Shown piece by piece: positions 1 to 6,589 of a stretch of DNA of 8,998 nt. Made by a program: the position numbers and the translations under genes. Source of the DNA: Anaerolineaceae bacterium (GTDB lineage Bacteria > Chloroflexota > Anaerolineae > Anaerolineales > Anaerolineaceae); contig DAIEPS010000066.1 in NCBI GenBank assembly GCA_027348305.1, positions 1 through 8,998 of the forward strand, in the 5' to 3' direction. Under the pieces are notes generated by a model. It saw only the letters and a list, made by a program, of their open reading frames with translations, made no database searches and was not told the DNA's origin. Numbering within the stretch: position 1 is the stretch's first letter; every line of letters starts with the position of its first letter.

Positions 1-109
1 CGGTTTTTTCAAGCCTGGTGTAATCGCGCTTGCGCAGCTCATCAAGTTCGAGCGTTTCAAGGAATTCAGGGTATTGCTTAATAAACTGATCGTATCGTGT
101 AGAGTCCAT
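1..109 (-). CDS. 5' end of a minus-strand gene, possibly class V aminotransferase-fold protein (partial)
   Basis: An open frame reads off the left edge of the window from an ATG at 109. The 36 visible codons begin MDSTRYDQFIKQYPEF and continue with a charged stretch containing LDELRKRDYTRLEKT. The only other ATG close upstream in this frame (ATG GTT TAA) runs at once into a stop, so 109 is the best start. No good Shine-Dalgarno sequence precedes it. The pattern of a short N-terminal helix followed by LRxxxYxRLE reminds me of the N-terminus of class V aminotransferase-fold (cysteine desulfurase/Mo-cofactor sulfurase-like) proteins, where this segment leads into a YLDYTG-type motif. That motif would lie outside the window, so the family is a guess. 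Coding status is supported by the open frame, its divergent placement and its plausible composition. Confidence 0.5.
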   Translation of the reverse strand, partial: MDSTRYDQFIKQYPEFLETLELDELRKRDYTRLEKT

Positions 110-271
110 GGTTTTTATTAAACCATAAAACCGGCCAACAGGAACATTCATATTGCATAAATATTCTTTTGAATTTGTTTTGGGTTTCCACAATCATCAA
201 CATTGCCTGCATAAATTCTGCACATTTGAAGTGTATCGTTTGATTATTCAAAAAACTCGAAGGAGTGGAAC
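110..271. promoter_or_regulatory. Divergent intergenic region with a two-copy direct repeat
   Basis: This AT-rich spacer separates the minus-strand gene at the left edge from the exporter operon, so it should hold promoters for both. The 9-mer TGCATAAAT occurs at 154-162 and again at 208-216, 54 bp apart, about five helical turns. Each copy is followed by TTTGAA (168-173 and 225-230). Such a pair could be an operator, for instance for the OmpR-family regulator encoded at 5906, but nothing shows this directly. I could not pick a convincing -35/-10 pair. A strong ribosome binding site, AAGGAG at 260-265, lies 6 nt before the first adaptor ATG at 272. Confidence 0.35.
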
Positions 272-1693
272 ATGCAACAAAATTTGCATCATAAGCTGAC
301 CGTATTTATTTGTCTATTTCTCATACTGATCCTGGCAACGGGGTGTTCAAATTCCAATTCTTCAGCTTCTGCAATCGACACAGGCGTTGTGACAGAAGCT
401 TCTGTAACGAACTCAATTGAATCCTCCGGCTCTGTGGCTGCCAAACAGTTGGTGACACTTTCATGGGCAACCAGCGGAACAGTGAAGCAGGTTTCCGCGG
501 TGAACAATGCTGACGTTACCAGCGGTTCAGAGTTGATGAGCCTCGATTCAAAGACTGCTCCATCAGAAGTAAGTCAGGCTATCGTCACCCTGATCACCGC
601 CAAACAGAACCTGGCCAATATTCAACAATCCACGACCGACCTGGCCGAAGCCCAGGTGGCGCTGACCAAAGCACAATCAGCCTATGATGAGGCGCTAATA
701 GCGTATAACGGTTTAACCCAACCTGTTGGTTCACCTGAATACATCGCCATCCTCCGGGCAGCTTATTTGAATGCTCAATCACAAACGGCAAGAGCTCTCT
801 TTAATTACAACCGCTTCGCCGATTACATCGAAACCAGCACACAAAGAGCCAATGCCACTTCAGCACTTGCCCAGGCCAGGATTAACGAAAATGATGCACT
901 GATCAGACTGAATCACTTCAGCAATCCCCCTGATGCCATTGAATCGGCCTTGATCACCTCTAACTATAACCTCGCCAAATCCCAACTGGATGAGGCACAG
1001 AAAACTTATGATGCCGTCAGCGGCGGCAACGCGGATGCCATCAATAAAGCTCAGGCAGCAGTCAATGCGGCCCAGACAACCGTCAATAAATTAAGCATTA
1101 TCGCCCCCATGGACGGGCAAATTGCCATGGTGTATGCCCAACCTGGCGACATGGTTACTGCTGGCACCACCGCGGTTGTTCTCTATGACCGCTCCAAGTT
1201 GTTTGTGGATGTATTGGTAACTGAAGACGCAATTTCGCAAGTCAAGGTCGGAAATCCAGTCGCAGTCGTTTTTAAAGGCCTGAATATTAATACCACCGGC
1301 AAGGTCGTCTTGATCGACCCCATTGGTGCAAATTCTTCTGGTGTTGTGAACTACACCGTGCGTGTTGAGTTGGATAAATCAGACCCGAAGATCCTCATCG
1401 GCGCCACCGCCACAGTAACCATTACCACCAGTGATCCTCAAAACAAGCTCTTCGTGCCTGTCAGTGCAGTTTTGAATGACGCCCAGGGTGAATATGTCAT
1501 GAGAGTTAAATCTGACGGAACCACAGAACGGATCAAGGTTGTCTCTGGAGACATCACCAATTCAACAGTTGTCGTGACAGGAGCGTTATCCAAAGGGGAT
1601 CGGGTTGAAGTTTACACAAGTACATCGACTTCAAGCACAACGAATCAGAGGCAAGGAGGGCTTTTTGGAGGGATCGGCAGAGTCTTGAGATAG
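272..1693 (+). CDS. Lipoprotein periplasmic adaptor subunit 1 of a MacAB/YknXYZ-type ABC exporter
   Basis: This 473-residue protein is a membrane-fusion/adaptor protein of the MacA-YknX-HlyD superfamily. Residues 1-24 form a lipoprotein signal peptide ending in LATGC, with Cys25 as the likely lipidated residue, followed by a Ser/Asn-rich linker. The first half of the lipoyl (barrel-sandwich) domain is at about 50-93. A long Ala/Gln-rich alpha-helical hairpin runs from about 97 to 272. The second lipoyl half (LSIIAPMDGQI, then PGDMV) is at about 273-306, a beta-barrel domain at 308-386, and a membrane-proximal domain (FVPVSAV) at 390-449. The Ser/Thr-rich tail ends in GGLFGGIGRVLR. The start has a strong AAGGAG site 6 nt upstream. 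It is the first gene of a block with a close paralogue, an ATPase and a permease, so it probably couples the permease ectodomain to extracytoplasmic substrate. Substrate is unknown, and no TolC-like gene is present in the window. Confidence 0.9.
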   Translation: MQQNLHHKLTVFICLFLILILATGCSNSNSSASAIDTGVVTEASVTNSIESSGSVAAKQLVTLSWATSGTVKQVSAVNNADVTSGSELMSLDSKTAPSEVSQAIVTLITAKQNLANIQQSTTDLAEAQVALTKAQSAYDEALIAYNGLTQPVGSPEYIAILRAAYLNAQSQTARALFNYNRFADYIETSTQRANATSALAQARINENDALIRLNHFSNPPDAIESALITSNYNLAKSQLDEAQKTYDAVSGGNADAINKAQAAVNAAQTTVNKLSIIAPMDGQIAMVYAQPGDMVTAGTTAVVLYDRSKLFVDVLVTEDAISQVKVGNPVAVVFKGLNINTTGKVVLIDPIGANSSGVVNYTVRVELDKSDPKILIGATATVTITTSDPQNKLFVPVSAVLNDAQGEYVMRVKSDGTTERIKVVSGDITNSTVVVTGALSKGDRVEVYTSTSTSSTTNQRQGGLFGGIGRVLR

Positions 1694-1744
1694 GCAACTC
1701 ACAGCATCAATTAAAAGGATTTCACCAACTTTATCAAAGTTGCC
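1693..1744 (+). repeat. Mutually exclusive stem-loops between the two adaptor genes
   Basis: Two 7-bp stems compete for the same strand. CAACTTT (1726-1732) pairs perfectly with AAAGTTG (1736-1742) across a 3-nt loop. Alternatively, GGCAACT (1693-1699), which starts on the last base of the first adaptor's stop codon, pairs perfectly with AGTTGCC (1738-1744). The AGTTG core is used in both, so the two structures cannot coexist. There is no immediate U-tract after the short hairpin, which argues against a plain intrinsic terminator. The element could affect mRNA stability or the relative expression of the two adaptors, but 7-bp complementarity may also be chance. Confidence 0.4.
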
Positions 1745-1786
1745 AAGAAATAATAAATTTGAATTTTTTATGACAAGGAGATTAAC

Positions 1787-3217
1787 ATGTTTCAAAACAA
1801 CAAATCAAAATTAACCATGATCGTCCCCATCATCTTGATCGTGATGTTGATGACAGGCTGCGCCAGCAAGACAACCGCGTCTGCATCAGCCGGCACCGGG
1901 GTTGTGACCGAATCAACCATGACCGATACCGTTGAATCATCAGGGTCTGTAAGCGCCAAACAACTTGCAGTGATCTCATGGGGCACCAGCGGCACCGTTC
2001 AGGAAGTCAACGTTGCCACCAATGACAAGGTAAAAGATGGCGATACCCTGATGAAATTGAACTCCACTACTGCTCCCGCGGATGTGATCCAGGCTATTTC
2101 CACCCTGATCACCGCGCAGCAAAACCTGACCAACGCCAAGGAATCCAATACCTCCCTGGCCGAAGCAGAAGTCGCTCTGAACACGGCCAAAGATGCCTAC
2201 TATAAGGCACTCGGTCAATCCTACACACTTGGTAAAACAGTTGGTTCTGCTGATTACAACGCCATCCTGCGCGTCAATGTGATCAACGCCCAAAACGCCT
2301 ACGATAAGGCCAAAGACAATTACGCCGGTTACTCAGAAACTTCGGATTCTGATACCCGCAAGGCTGAAGCGCGGGCCACCCTGGCACAGGCAACCCTTGA
2401 TCTGAAAGCAGCTACCTCAATTTACAACTACTATACCAGTACCCCCAACGCCATGGATTCAGCGACCATCACCGGCAACCTCAACCTGGCCAAAGCCCAG
2501 ATGGATGATGCGCAGCGCGCCTATGATCTGATTAAAAACGGTGACAATTCTGATGCCATCACCAGTGCCCAGGCAGCCGTGGATGCCGCACAGGCAACCG
2601 TGAACAAATTGAGCATTATTGCACCCTTCGATGGTGAAATTGCAGTGGTTTACTCCCAGGTAGGCGATGTTGTCTCTACAGGTACTGAAGCGCTGGCACT
2701 GGTGGATCGCTCCAAGTTGTATGTGGATGTTCAGGTGGATGAAACCTCGATCGCCAAAGTAACAGTTGGAGACTCTGCGGATATTACCTTTGATTCATTG
2801 AACGGAATTAAAGCCACCGGCAAAGTGACCATGATCGATCCCATTGGAACCTCCACATCTGGTGTGGTCAACTATACCGTCCGCATCGAACTGGATAAAT
2901 CTGATCCAGCGATCTTAATTGGTGCCACAGCCACAGTAGTGATCAACATTGGTGCTCCACAAAGTGTTCTCTTCGTGCCCGTCAGTGCAGTCATGAGCGA
3001 TGCCCAGGGTGAATACGTTACCCGCATTAAATCAGATGGTTCTTCTGAACGTGTTACAGTCGTCAGCGGCCAGATCGTGGACCAAACTGTGATCGTTACC
3101 GGTGATTTGAAAAAAGGTGACACTGTTCAACTTTATACAAGCACTACATCCTCCTCCACAACAGGCAATTCCACCCGTAATTTCGGTGGCGGCGGACAGC
3201 CCCCGGCTGGCGGATAG
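1787..3217 (+). CDS. Lipoprotein periplasmic adaptor subunit 2 (paralogue of the preceding gene)
   Basis: This 476-residue adaptor has the same architecture as its upstream neighbour and aligns with it over nearly the whole length: signal peptide ending in LMTGC with Cys25, SSGSV-AKQL at 51-60, lipoyl halves at about 50-93 and 274-307, a helical hairpin at about 97-273, the shared segments TVNKLSIIAP and SGVVNYTVR, and FVPVSAV before the membrane-proximal domain. By eye about half the residues are identical, with the C-terminal half most conserved and the hairpin most diverged. This indicates an old tandem duplication. The tail differs: it is Ser/Thr-rich and then ends NFGGGGQPPAGG, resembling the loop of the four-helix protein at 5250. 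The Met at the -3 lipobox position is unusual but tolerable. AAGGAG at 1775-1780 lies 6 nt before the ATG. The gene ends 33 bp before the ATPase gene, implying cotranscription. Confidence 0.9.
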   Translation: MFQNNKSKLTMIVPIILIVMLMTGCASKTTASASAGTGVVTESTMTDTVESSGSVSAKQLAVISWGTSGTVQEVNVATNDKVKDGDTLMKLNSTTAPADVIQAISTLITAQQNLTNAKESNTSLAEAEVALNTAKDAYYKALGQSYTLGKTVGSADYNAILRVNVINAQNAYDKAKDNYAGYSETSDSDTRKAEARATLAQATLDLKAATSIYNYYTSTPNAMDSATITGNLNLAKAQMDDAQRAYDLIKNGDNSDAITSAQAAVDAAQATVNKLSIIAPFDGEIAVVYSQVGDVVSTGTEALALVDRSKLYVDVQVDETSIAKVTVGDSADITFDSLNGIKATGKVTMIDPIGTSTSGVVNYTVRIELDKSDPAILIGATATVVINIGAPQSVLFVPVSAVMSDAQGEYVTRIKSDGSSERVTVVSGQIVDQTVIVTGDLKKGDTVQLYTSTTSSSTTGNSTRNFGGGGQPPAGG

Positions 3218-3250
3218 TTTGAAGAATCGAATTGCTAGAGAGGCATTCTT

Positions 3251-4012
3251 ATGATCGAAGCTAGAGAAATTACGAAGATTTATAAACTCGGAGACGATGA
3301 GGTGCACGCACTGGATGGTGTATCCCTCAAGATCAATGACGGAGAAATGGTCGCCATCATGGGGCCCTCCGGTTCAGGCAAAAGCACACTCATGGCCATC
3401 CTGGGATGTCTCGACACCCCCACCAGCGGAGAATACCTTGTTGATGATCAACCCGCAGCCGGCTTGAAAGAAAATCAGTTGGCCAGCCTGCGCGCGCACA
3501 AGATCGGGTTTGTTTTTCAACAGTTCAACCTGCTGCCGCGTACCAGTGCGCTTGAAAATGTGATGCTTCCGCTAACTTACGATGGCACGAAGATCAAGGA
3601 CCGCATCGCCCGTGCAGAGGAGGCGTTGGAAACGGTCGGGCTCAAAGACCGCATGAAACATCATCCCAACCAACTCTCCGGCGGCCAGCAGCAGCGTGTG
3701 GCTATCGCCCGCGCCCTGGTGAATGACCCTGCTCTTCTGCTGGCAGATGAACCCACCGGCAACCTGGATAGCAAGACCGGTGCCGAGATCATGGCTTTGT
3801 TTCAAGAGCTGCACACCACCAAACATCAAACGGTGGTCTATGTTACCCATGATTCCTTTGTGGCACGTCACACAGAAAGGATCATCCACCTGATGGATGG
3901 AAAAGTTGTCCGTGACGAAATTAACAAGAACCCGATCAAAGCCGGAACGCCGCGGCCCGATGATCTGTTGGCCAATGGAAATGGCAAAAACGGCGCGGAG
4001 GTGCATCAATGA
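3251..4012 (+). CDS. ABC transporter ATPase, MacB/LolD/YknY family
   Basis: A 253-residue cytoplasmic nucleotide-binding subunit with every catalytic motif intact: Walker A GPSGSGKST at 38-46, Q-loop Gln90 in VFQQFNLLP, signature LSGGQQQR at 142-149, Walker B LLLADE at 162-167 with catalytic Glu167, D-loop NLDS at 171-174, and switch His200 in VTHD. The ALDGVSL and FNLLPRTSALENVMLPL segments are typical of the MacB/LolD/FtsE-like group that pairs with four-helix permeases. The C-terminus carries about 40 extra residues beyond the core (GTPRPDDLLANGNGK), slightly longer than a minimal LolD-type ATPase. A GAGAGG ribosome site (3238-3243) lies 7 nt before the ATG. Its stop overlaps the permease start (ATGA), showing translational coupling with its partner. 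Confidence 0.95.
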   Translation: MIEAREITKIYKLGDDEVHALDGVSLKINDGEMVAIMGPSGSGKSTLMAILGCLDTPTSGEYLVDDQPAAGLKENQLASLRAHKIGFVFQQFNLLPRTSALENVMLPLTYDGTKIKDRIARAEEALETVGLKDRMKHHPNQLSGGQQQRVAIARALVNDPALLLADEPTGNLDSKTGAEIMALFQELHTTKHQTVVYVTHDSFVARHTERIIHLMDGKVVRDEINKNPIKAGTPRPDDLLANGNGKNGAEVHQ

Positions 4013-5235
4013 GTATTTTAAATAATATCCGTATTGCGTTGCGTGCCTTAAAAGCCAATAAACTGCGCTCTTCATTAACTGTCCTTGGCATCGTGATCGG
4101 TGTTGCAGCAGTGGTTGCCCTGCTTTCAATCGGCAAAGGTGCCACCTCAGGCATCACCAGCCAGGTGCAGGGTATGGGAACCAACCTTGTGGTAATTTCA
4201 TCTTCCCGGTTCTTTCGGCCAGGTGCAGAAGCCACTTCGGTAAGCCTGTTGTATTCTGACTATCAAGCGATTGTGAGCGAAGTCAAAAATATAGCCTCAA
4301 GCACACCTTACTTCGAATCAAATGAAACCGTGGCTGCCTCCACCAGGTCTTCCAATTACACGATCATCGGAGTAACCCCTTCATATGAGAAGGTAACGCT
4401 GCAAACCATTGATCTGGGTCGTTTTATCACTTCAGAAGACGGGCTTACTCTAAAAAGAGTGGCTGTGATCGGCTCGACTGTTTCTTCTGATCTTTTCCAG
4501 GGTCTAAACCCCATCGGCCGCACGATAAAGATCAATAATGTCGATTTTGAGATCGTAGGTGTGCTGACCTCCAAGGGAACCAGCGGCTTCATGAGTGGAG
4601 ATTCTGATGTGCTGATCCCTCTTGAAACCGGATACTCCAAGATTTTTGGAGCACGTGCCAGAAGTAACGGCAAAAACGTCTTGTCTGGGATTTCCATTTC
4701 AGCCGCGGATGCCAACTCGGTCAATTCGGTGGTCAGTGAATCTGAAACCGTCCTGCGCTCTCAACATAACCTGGGTCTCAAAGACACGCTGCCTTTCAGC
4801 GTCTCAAGCCAGGCACAGATGCTTTCATCCTTGAGCAGCATAACGGCCACCATGACCGCGCTGTTGGGCGCCATCGCCGGCATATCCCTGCTCGTGGGCG
4901 GCATCGGCATCATGAATATCACGCTGGTCTCAGTTACTGAACGGACTCGCGAGATCGGCCTGCGCAAAGCCGTGGGTGCTCCCCGCAAAGCCATCCTCTT
5001 CCAATTCCTGGTTGAGACCGTCACCCTGTCTCTGATCGGAGGTGTGCTGGGCATTGCCTTTGGCTCGGCCATCGCGGGTGTGGTCTCATTCCTGGGGCTG
5101 ATCACCGCTGTCATCACCTGGGATGTGCTCATACTCGCTTTTACTTTCTCAGCTTTGATCGGCCTTTTCTTCGGCATCTACCCTGCCTGGCAGGCCTCCA
5201 AACTCAGCCCGATCGAAGCTCTGCGTTATGAATAA
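4009..5235 (+). CDS. MacB/YknZ-type ABC transporter permease
   Basis: A 408-residue integral membrane permease with the MacB fold. A first transmembrane helix at about 21-43 is followed by a large extracytoplasmic domain (about 44-278, the MacB periplasmic core domain), and then three helices at about 279-306, 333-357 and 370-392. Family hallmarks are the N-terminal NKLRSSLTVLGIVIGVAAVV, the coupling-helix region VSVTERTREIGLRKAVGA (about 307-324), and the C-terminal YPAWQASKLSPIEALRYE. Unlike E. coli MacB, the ATPase is not fused at the N-terminus, so the pair resembles YknY/YknZ or LolD with a four-helix permease. The ribosome site GGAGG (3997-4001) lies within the end of the ATPase gene, 7 nt before the ATG. 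The ectodomain is the expected docking site for the two lipoprotein adaptors. Confidence 0.94.
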   Translation: MSILNNIRIALRALKANKLRSSLTVLGIVIGVAAVVALLSIGKGATSGITSQVQGMGTNLVVISSSRFFRPGAEATSVSLLYSDYQAIVSEVKNIASSTPYFESNETVAASTRSSNYTIIGVTPSYEKVTLQTIDLGRFITSEDGLTLKRVAVIGSTVSSDLFQGLNPIGRTIKINNVDFEIVGVLTSKGTSGFMSGDSDVLIPLETGYSKIFGARARSNGKNVLSGISISAADANSVNSVVSESETVLRSQHNLGLKDTLPFSVSSQAQMLSSLSSITATMTALLGAIAGISLLVGGIGIMNITLVSVTERTREIGLRKAVGAPRKAILFQFLVETVTLSLIGGVLGIAFGSAIAGVVSFLGLITAVITWDVLILAFTFSALIGLFFGIYPAWQASKLSPIEALRYE

Positions 5236-5249
5236 AAGAATGGAGAAAA

Positions 5250-5816
5250 ATGTTTAAGAATAAACCTGTAACACTCATTATTGCATCCGGATTGTTGGTC
5301 GTGCTCGTCGTCCTGACCCTGGTCTTCCAGTTGGCTGGCGGCGCGATCTATGGCGGAAGATTCAACGGAGCCCGGGGTAACTTCCAGCCCGGTCAAATGC
5401 CAAGCGGCGGAGCCCTGCCTGATGGCGCCAATCCTCCAACTGGCGGTGGTCAGAACTTTCAGCCGCCGTCTGGAACCGACGGCAATGCCACCGGCACAAG
5501 GCCCAGCTTCTCTGGCACGCGCAATAATACCAGCATAAGACTGATGCAGCTCCTGCGCGGAGTTCAGACCGGGGCAGCCATTTTGATCGCCCTTCTCGGC
5601 GTCCTCTCTGTCGTTGGCATCCTGTTATCCAAAGGTTGGGGTCGCAAATGGGCAATTGTCACCGGCATTCTTTCACTGGTGGCGCTCATCCCCTCGTTCT
5701 TCCAGATGCGCTTTGGATCATCCATCATCGTCACCCTTGTTAAGTTAGCTCTCGCTGTTGCCGTTCTGGTCCTTTGCTTTCTGCCCACATCCAAGCAGGC
5801 TACCGCTCAAGCCTGA
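5250..5816 (+). CDS. Small four-helix membrane protein with Gly/Pro/Asn-rich external loop
   Basis: I do not recognise a named family for this 188-residue protein. Hydrophobic segments lie at about 6-30, 105-127, 133-152 and 158-178. Lysines at 3 and 5 and the cluster KGWGRK (128-133) suit the positive-inside rule, giving both termini inside. That places the first loop, about 31-100, outside the membrane. The loop is rich in Gly, Pro, Asn and Gln, contains NFQP twice (44-47 and 69-72), and looks disordered. It starts 14 bp after the permease stop with GGAG at 5242-5245, and the operon terminator follows it, so it is probably an accessory subunit of the exporter. Bacillus YknW, also predicted to have four helices and encoded with an adaptor/ATPase/permease set, is a contextual analogue. 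I see no clear sequence signature to prove homology. Confidence 0.8.
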   Translation: MFKNKPVTLIIASGLLVVLVVLTLVFQLAGGAIYGGRFNGARGNFQPGQMPSGGALPDGANPPTGGGQNFQPPSGTDGNATGTRPSFSGTRNNTSIRLMQLLRGVQTGAAILIALLGVLSVVGILLSKGWGRKWAIVTGILSLVALIPSFFQMRFGSSIIVTLVKLALAVAVLVLCFLPTSKQATAQA

Positions 5817-5826
5817 CCGGTTCTCA

Positions 5827-5877
5827 CCAGGGGTTGCCTCCTCCCTAAGATGGCAGCCCCTGGGTCGTTTCTTTTCA
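5827..5877 (+). terminator. Rho-independent terminator closing the exporter operon
   Basis: The arms CCAGGGGTTGCC (5827-5838) and GGCAGCCCCTGG (5852-5863) form a 12-bp stem with a single T-G wobble around a 13-nt loop. The stem is followed by a pyrimidine- and T-rich run (TCGTTTCTTTT, 5865-5875). It begins 11 bp after the stop of the four-helix protein. It should separate the exporter transcript from the two-component genes, although some read-through is possible because the T-run is interrupted by C and G. Confidence 0.8.
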
Positions 5878-5896
5878 TTCAATTTTGTGTCATAAT
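5868..5896 (+). promoter_or_regulatory. Candidate extended -10 promoter for the two-component genes
   Basis: CATAAT at 5891-5896 matches five of six bases of the sigma-70 -10 consensus and is preceded by TG at 5888-5889 with one base between, giving an extended -10 element. A weak TTTCTT at 5868-5873 sits 17 bp upstream as a poor -35. If used, transcription would begin near 5903, only a few bases before the regulator ATG at 5906, giving a nearly leaderless mRNA. The assignment depends on one short motif, so confidence is limited. Confidence 0.45.
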
Positions 5897-5905
5897 CAGG
5901 TAAAA

Positions 5906-6586
5906 ATGTCAAAGAAAATACTGATAATCGACGATGAACCAAAGATAGTAGAGATCTGCCAGGATTACCTGAAAGCATCCGGGTTTGATGTGGTCAGCGC
6001 ATTGGACGGCCCAACCGGGCTCGAGAAAATGCAGCGCGAAAAACCCGACCTGATCATACTTGACCTCATGCTGCCCGGCATCGACGGACTGGATGTCTGC
6101 CGCCAGATCCGCAAAGATAGCAAAACCCCCATCATCATGCTCACCGCCCGGGTCGAAGAATCAGATAAGCTGATCGGCCTTGAACTCGGCGCGGATGATT
6201 ACATCACCAAGCCATTCAGCCCGCGTGAACTTGTCGCCAGGGTGCGTACTGTGCTGCGCCGTGTGCAGGGAGACGCCACCGCCGAAGTGATCCGCGCCGG
6301 GGGCATCACCATGGACCGCAACCGCTTCATGGTCACCGTTGAAGATCGCGAGATCACGCTCACCCCCACCGAATTCGAAATTTTGGCCACCCTGGCCAGT
6401 CAGCCCGGAAGGATCTTTTCACGCTCCCAACTGCTGATCTCCGTCCGCGGGGTTTCTTTTGAAAGTTATGAACGTGCCATTGATTCACACATGCGCAACC
6501 TGCGTAAAAAACTCGATCCCAGTGGCTCAGAACGTGATCTGATCACCACCGTCCACGGCGTCGGGTATAAATTCAGCGGATTATAA
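5906..6586 (+). CDS. OmpR/PhoB-family response regulator (BaeR-like)
   Basis: A 226-residue two-component transcription regulator. The receiver domain spans about 3-118 with acidic residues Asp9 and Asp10, phospho-acceptor Asp53 (in IILDLMLPG), Thr80 and Lys102 (in ITKPF), all conserved. A winged-helix DNA-binding domain covers about 128-225, with TPTEFEIL, the recognition-helix region YERAIDSHMRNLRKKL, and the terminal TVHGVGYKF. I chose the ATG at 5906 over an in-frame TTG at 5885 because MSKKILIIDDE is the usual family N-terminus and the seven extra residues from the TTG would overlap the candidate -10 element. The Shine-Dalgarno match is weak (AGG at 5898-5900). The kinase gene follows after 3 bp. 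Likely target: the exporter operon just upstream, inferred from proximity only. Confidence 0.93.
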   Translation: MSKKILIIDDEPKIVEICQDYLKASGFDVVSALDGPTGLEKMQREKPDLIILDLMLPGIDGLDVCRQIRKDSKTPIIMLTARVEESDKLIGLELGADDYITKPFSPRELVARVRTVLRRVQGDATAEVIRAGGITMDRNRFMVTVEDREITLTPTEFEILATLASQPGRIFSRSQLLISVRGVSFESYERAIDSHMRNLRKKLDPSGSERDLITTVHGVGYKFSGL

Positions 6587-6589
6587 AAA

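Noticed and set aside
110..132. Small hairpin GGTTTT / AAAACC next to the minus-strand start
   Set aside because: Six-base arms in AT-rich sequence are expected by chance and there is no supporting evidence for regulation.
181..260. Sigma-70 promoter for the exporter operon (for example TTTCCA at 185-190 with CATAAA at 210-215)
   Set aside because: Each box matches only four of six bases and the spacing is 19 bp; several equally poor alternatives exist, so no promoter is called.
3572..4129. 185-residue open frame on the minus strand over the ATPase and permease junction
   Set aside because: It is antisense to two genes with intact family motifs, has no ribosome site or recognisable domain, and its composition is that of a shadow frame.
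4761..5177. 138-residue minus-strand open frame over the permease C-terminus
   Set aside because: It is antisense to conserved transmembrane and coupling-helix sequence of the permease and shows no domain features.
272..5816. Assignment as a lipoprotein-sorting (LolCDE) system
   Set aside because: The ATPase alone would allow it, but the permease is a single MacB-type protein accompanied by lipoyl-domain adaptors, and the inferred host is probably monoderm, so an exporter of the MacAB/YknXYZ type fits better.
5885..5905. Earlier in-frame TTG start for the response regulator
   Set aside because: The extra residues MCHNQVK are not typical of the family, the codons overlap the candidate -10 element, and the ATG at 5906 gives the standard MSKKILIIDDE start.
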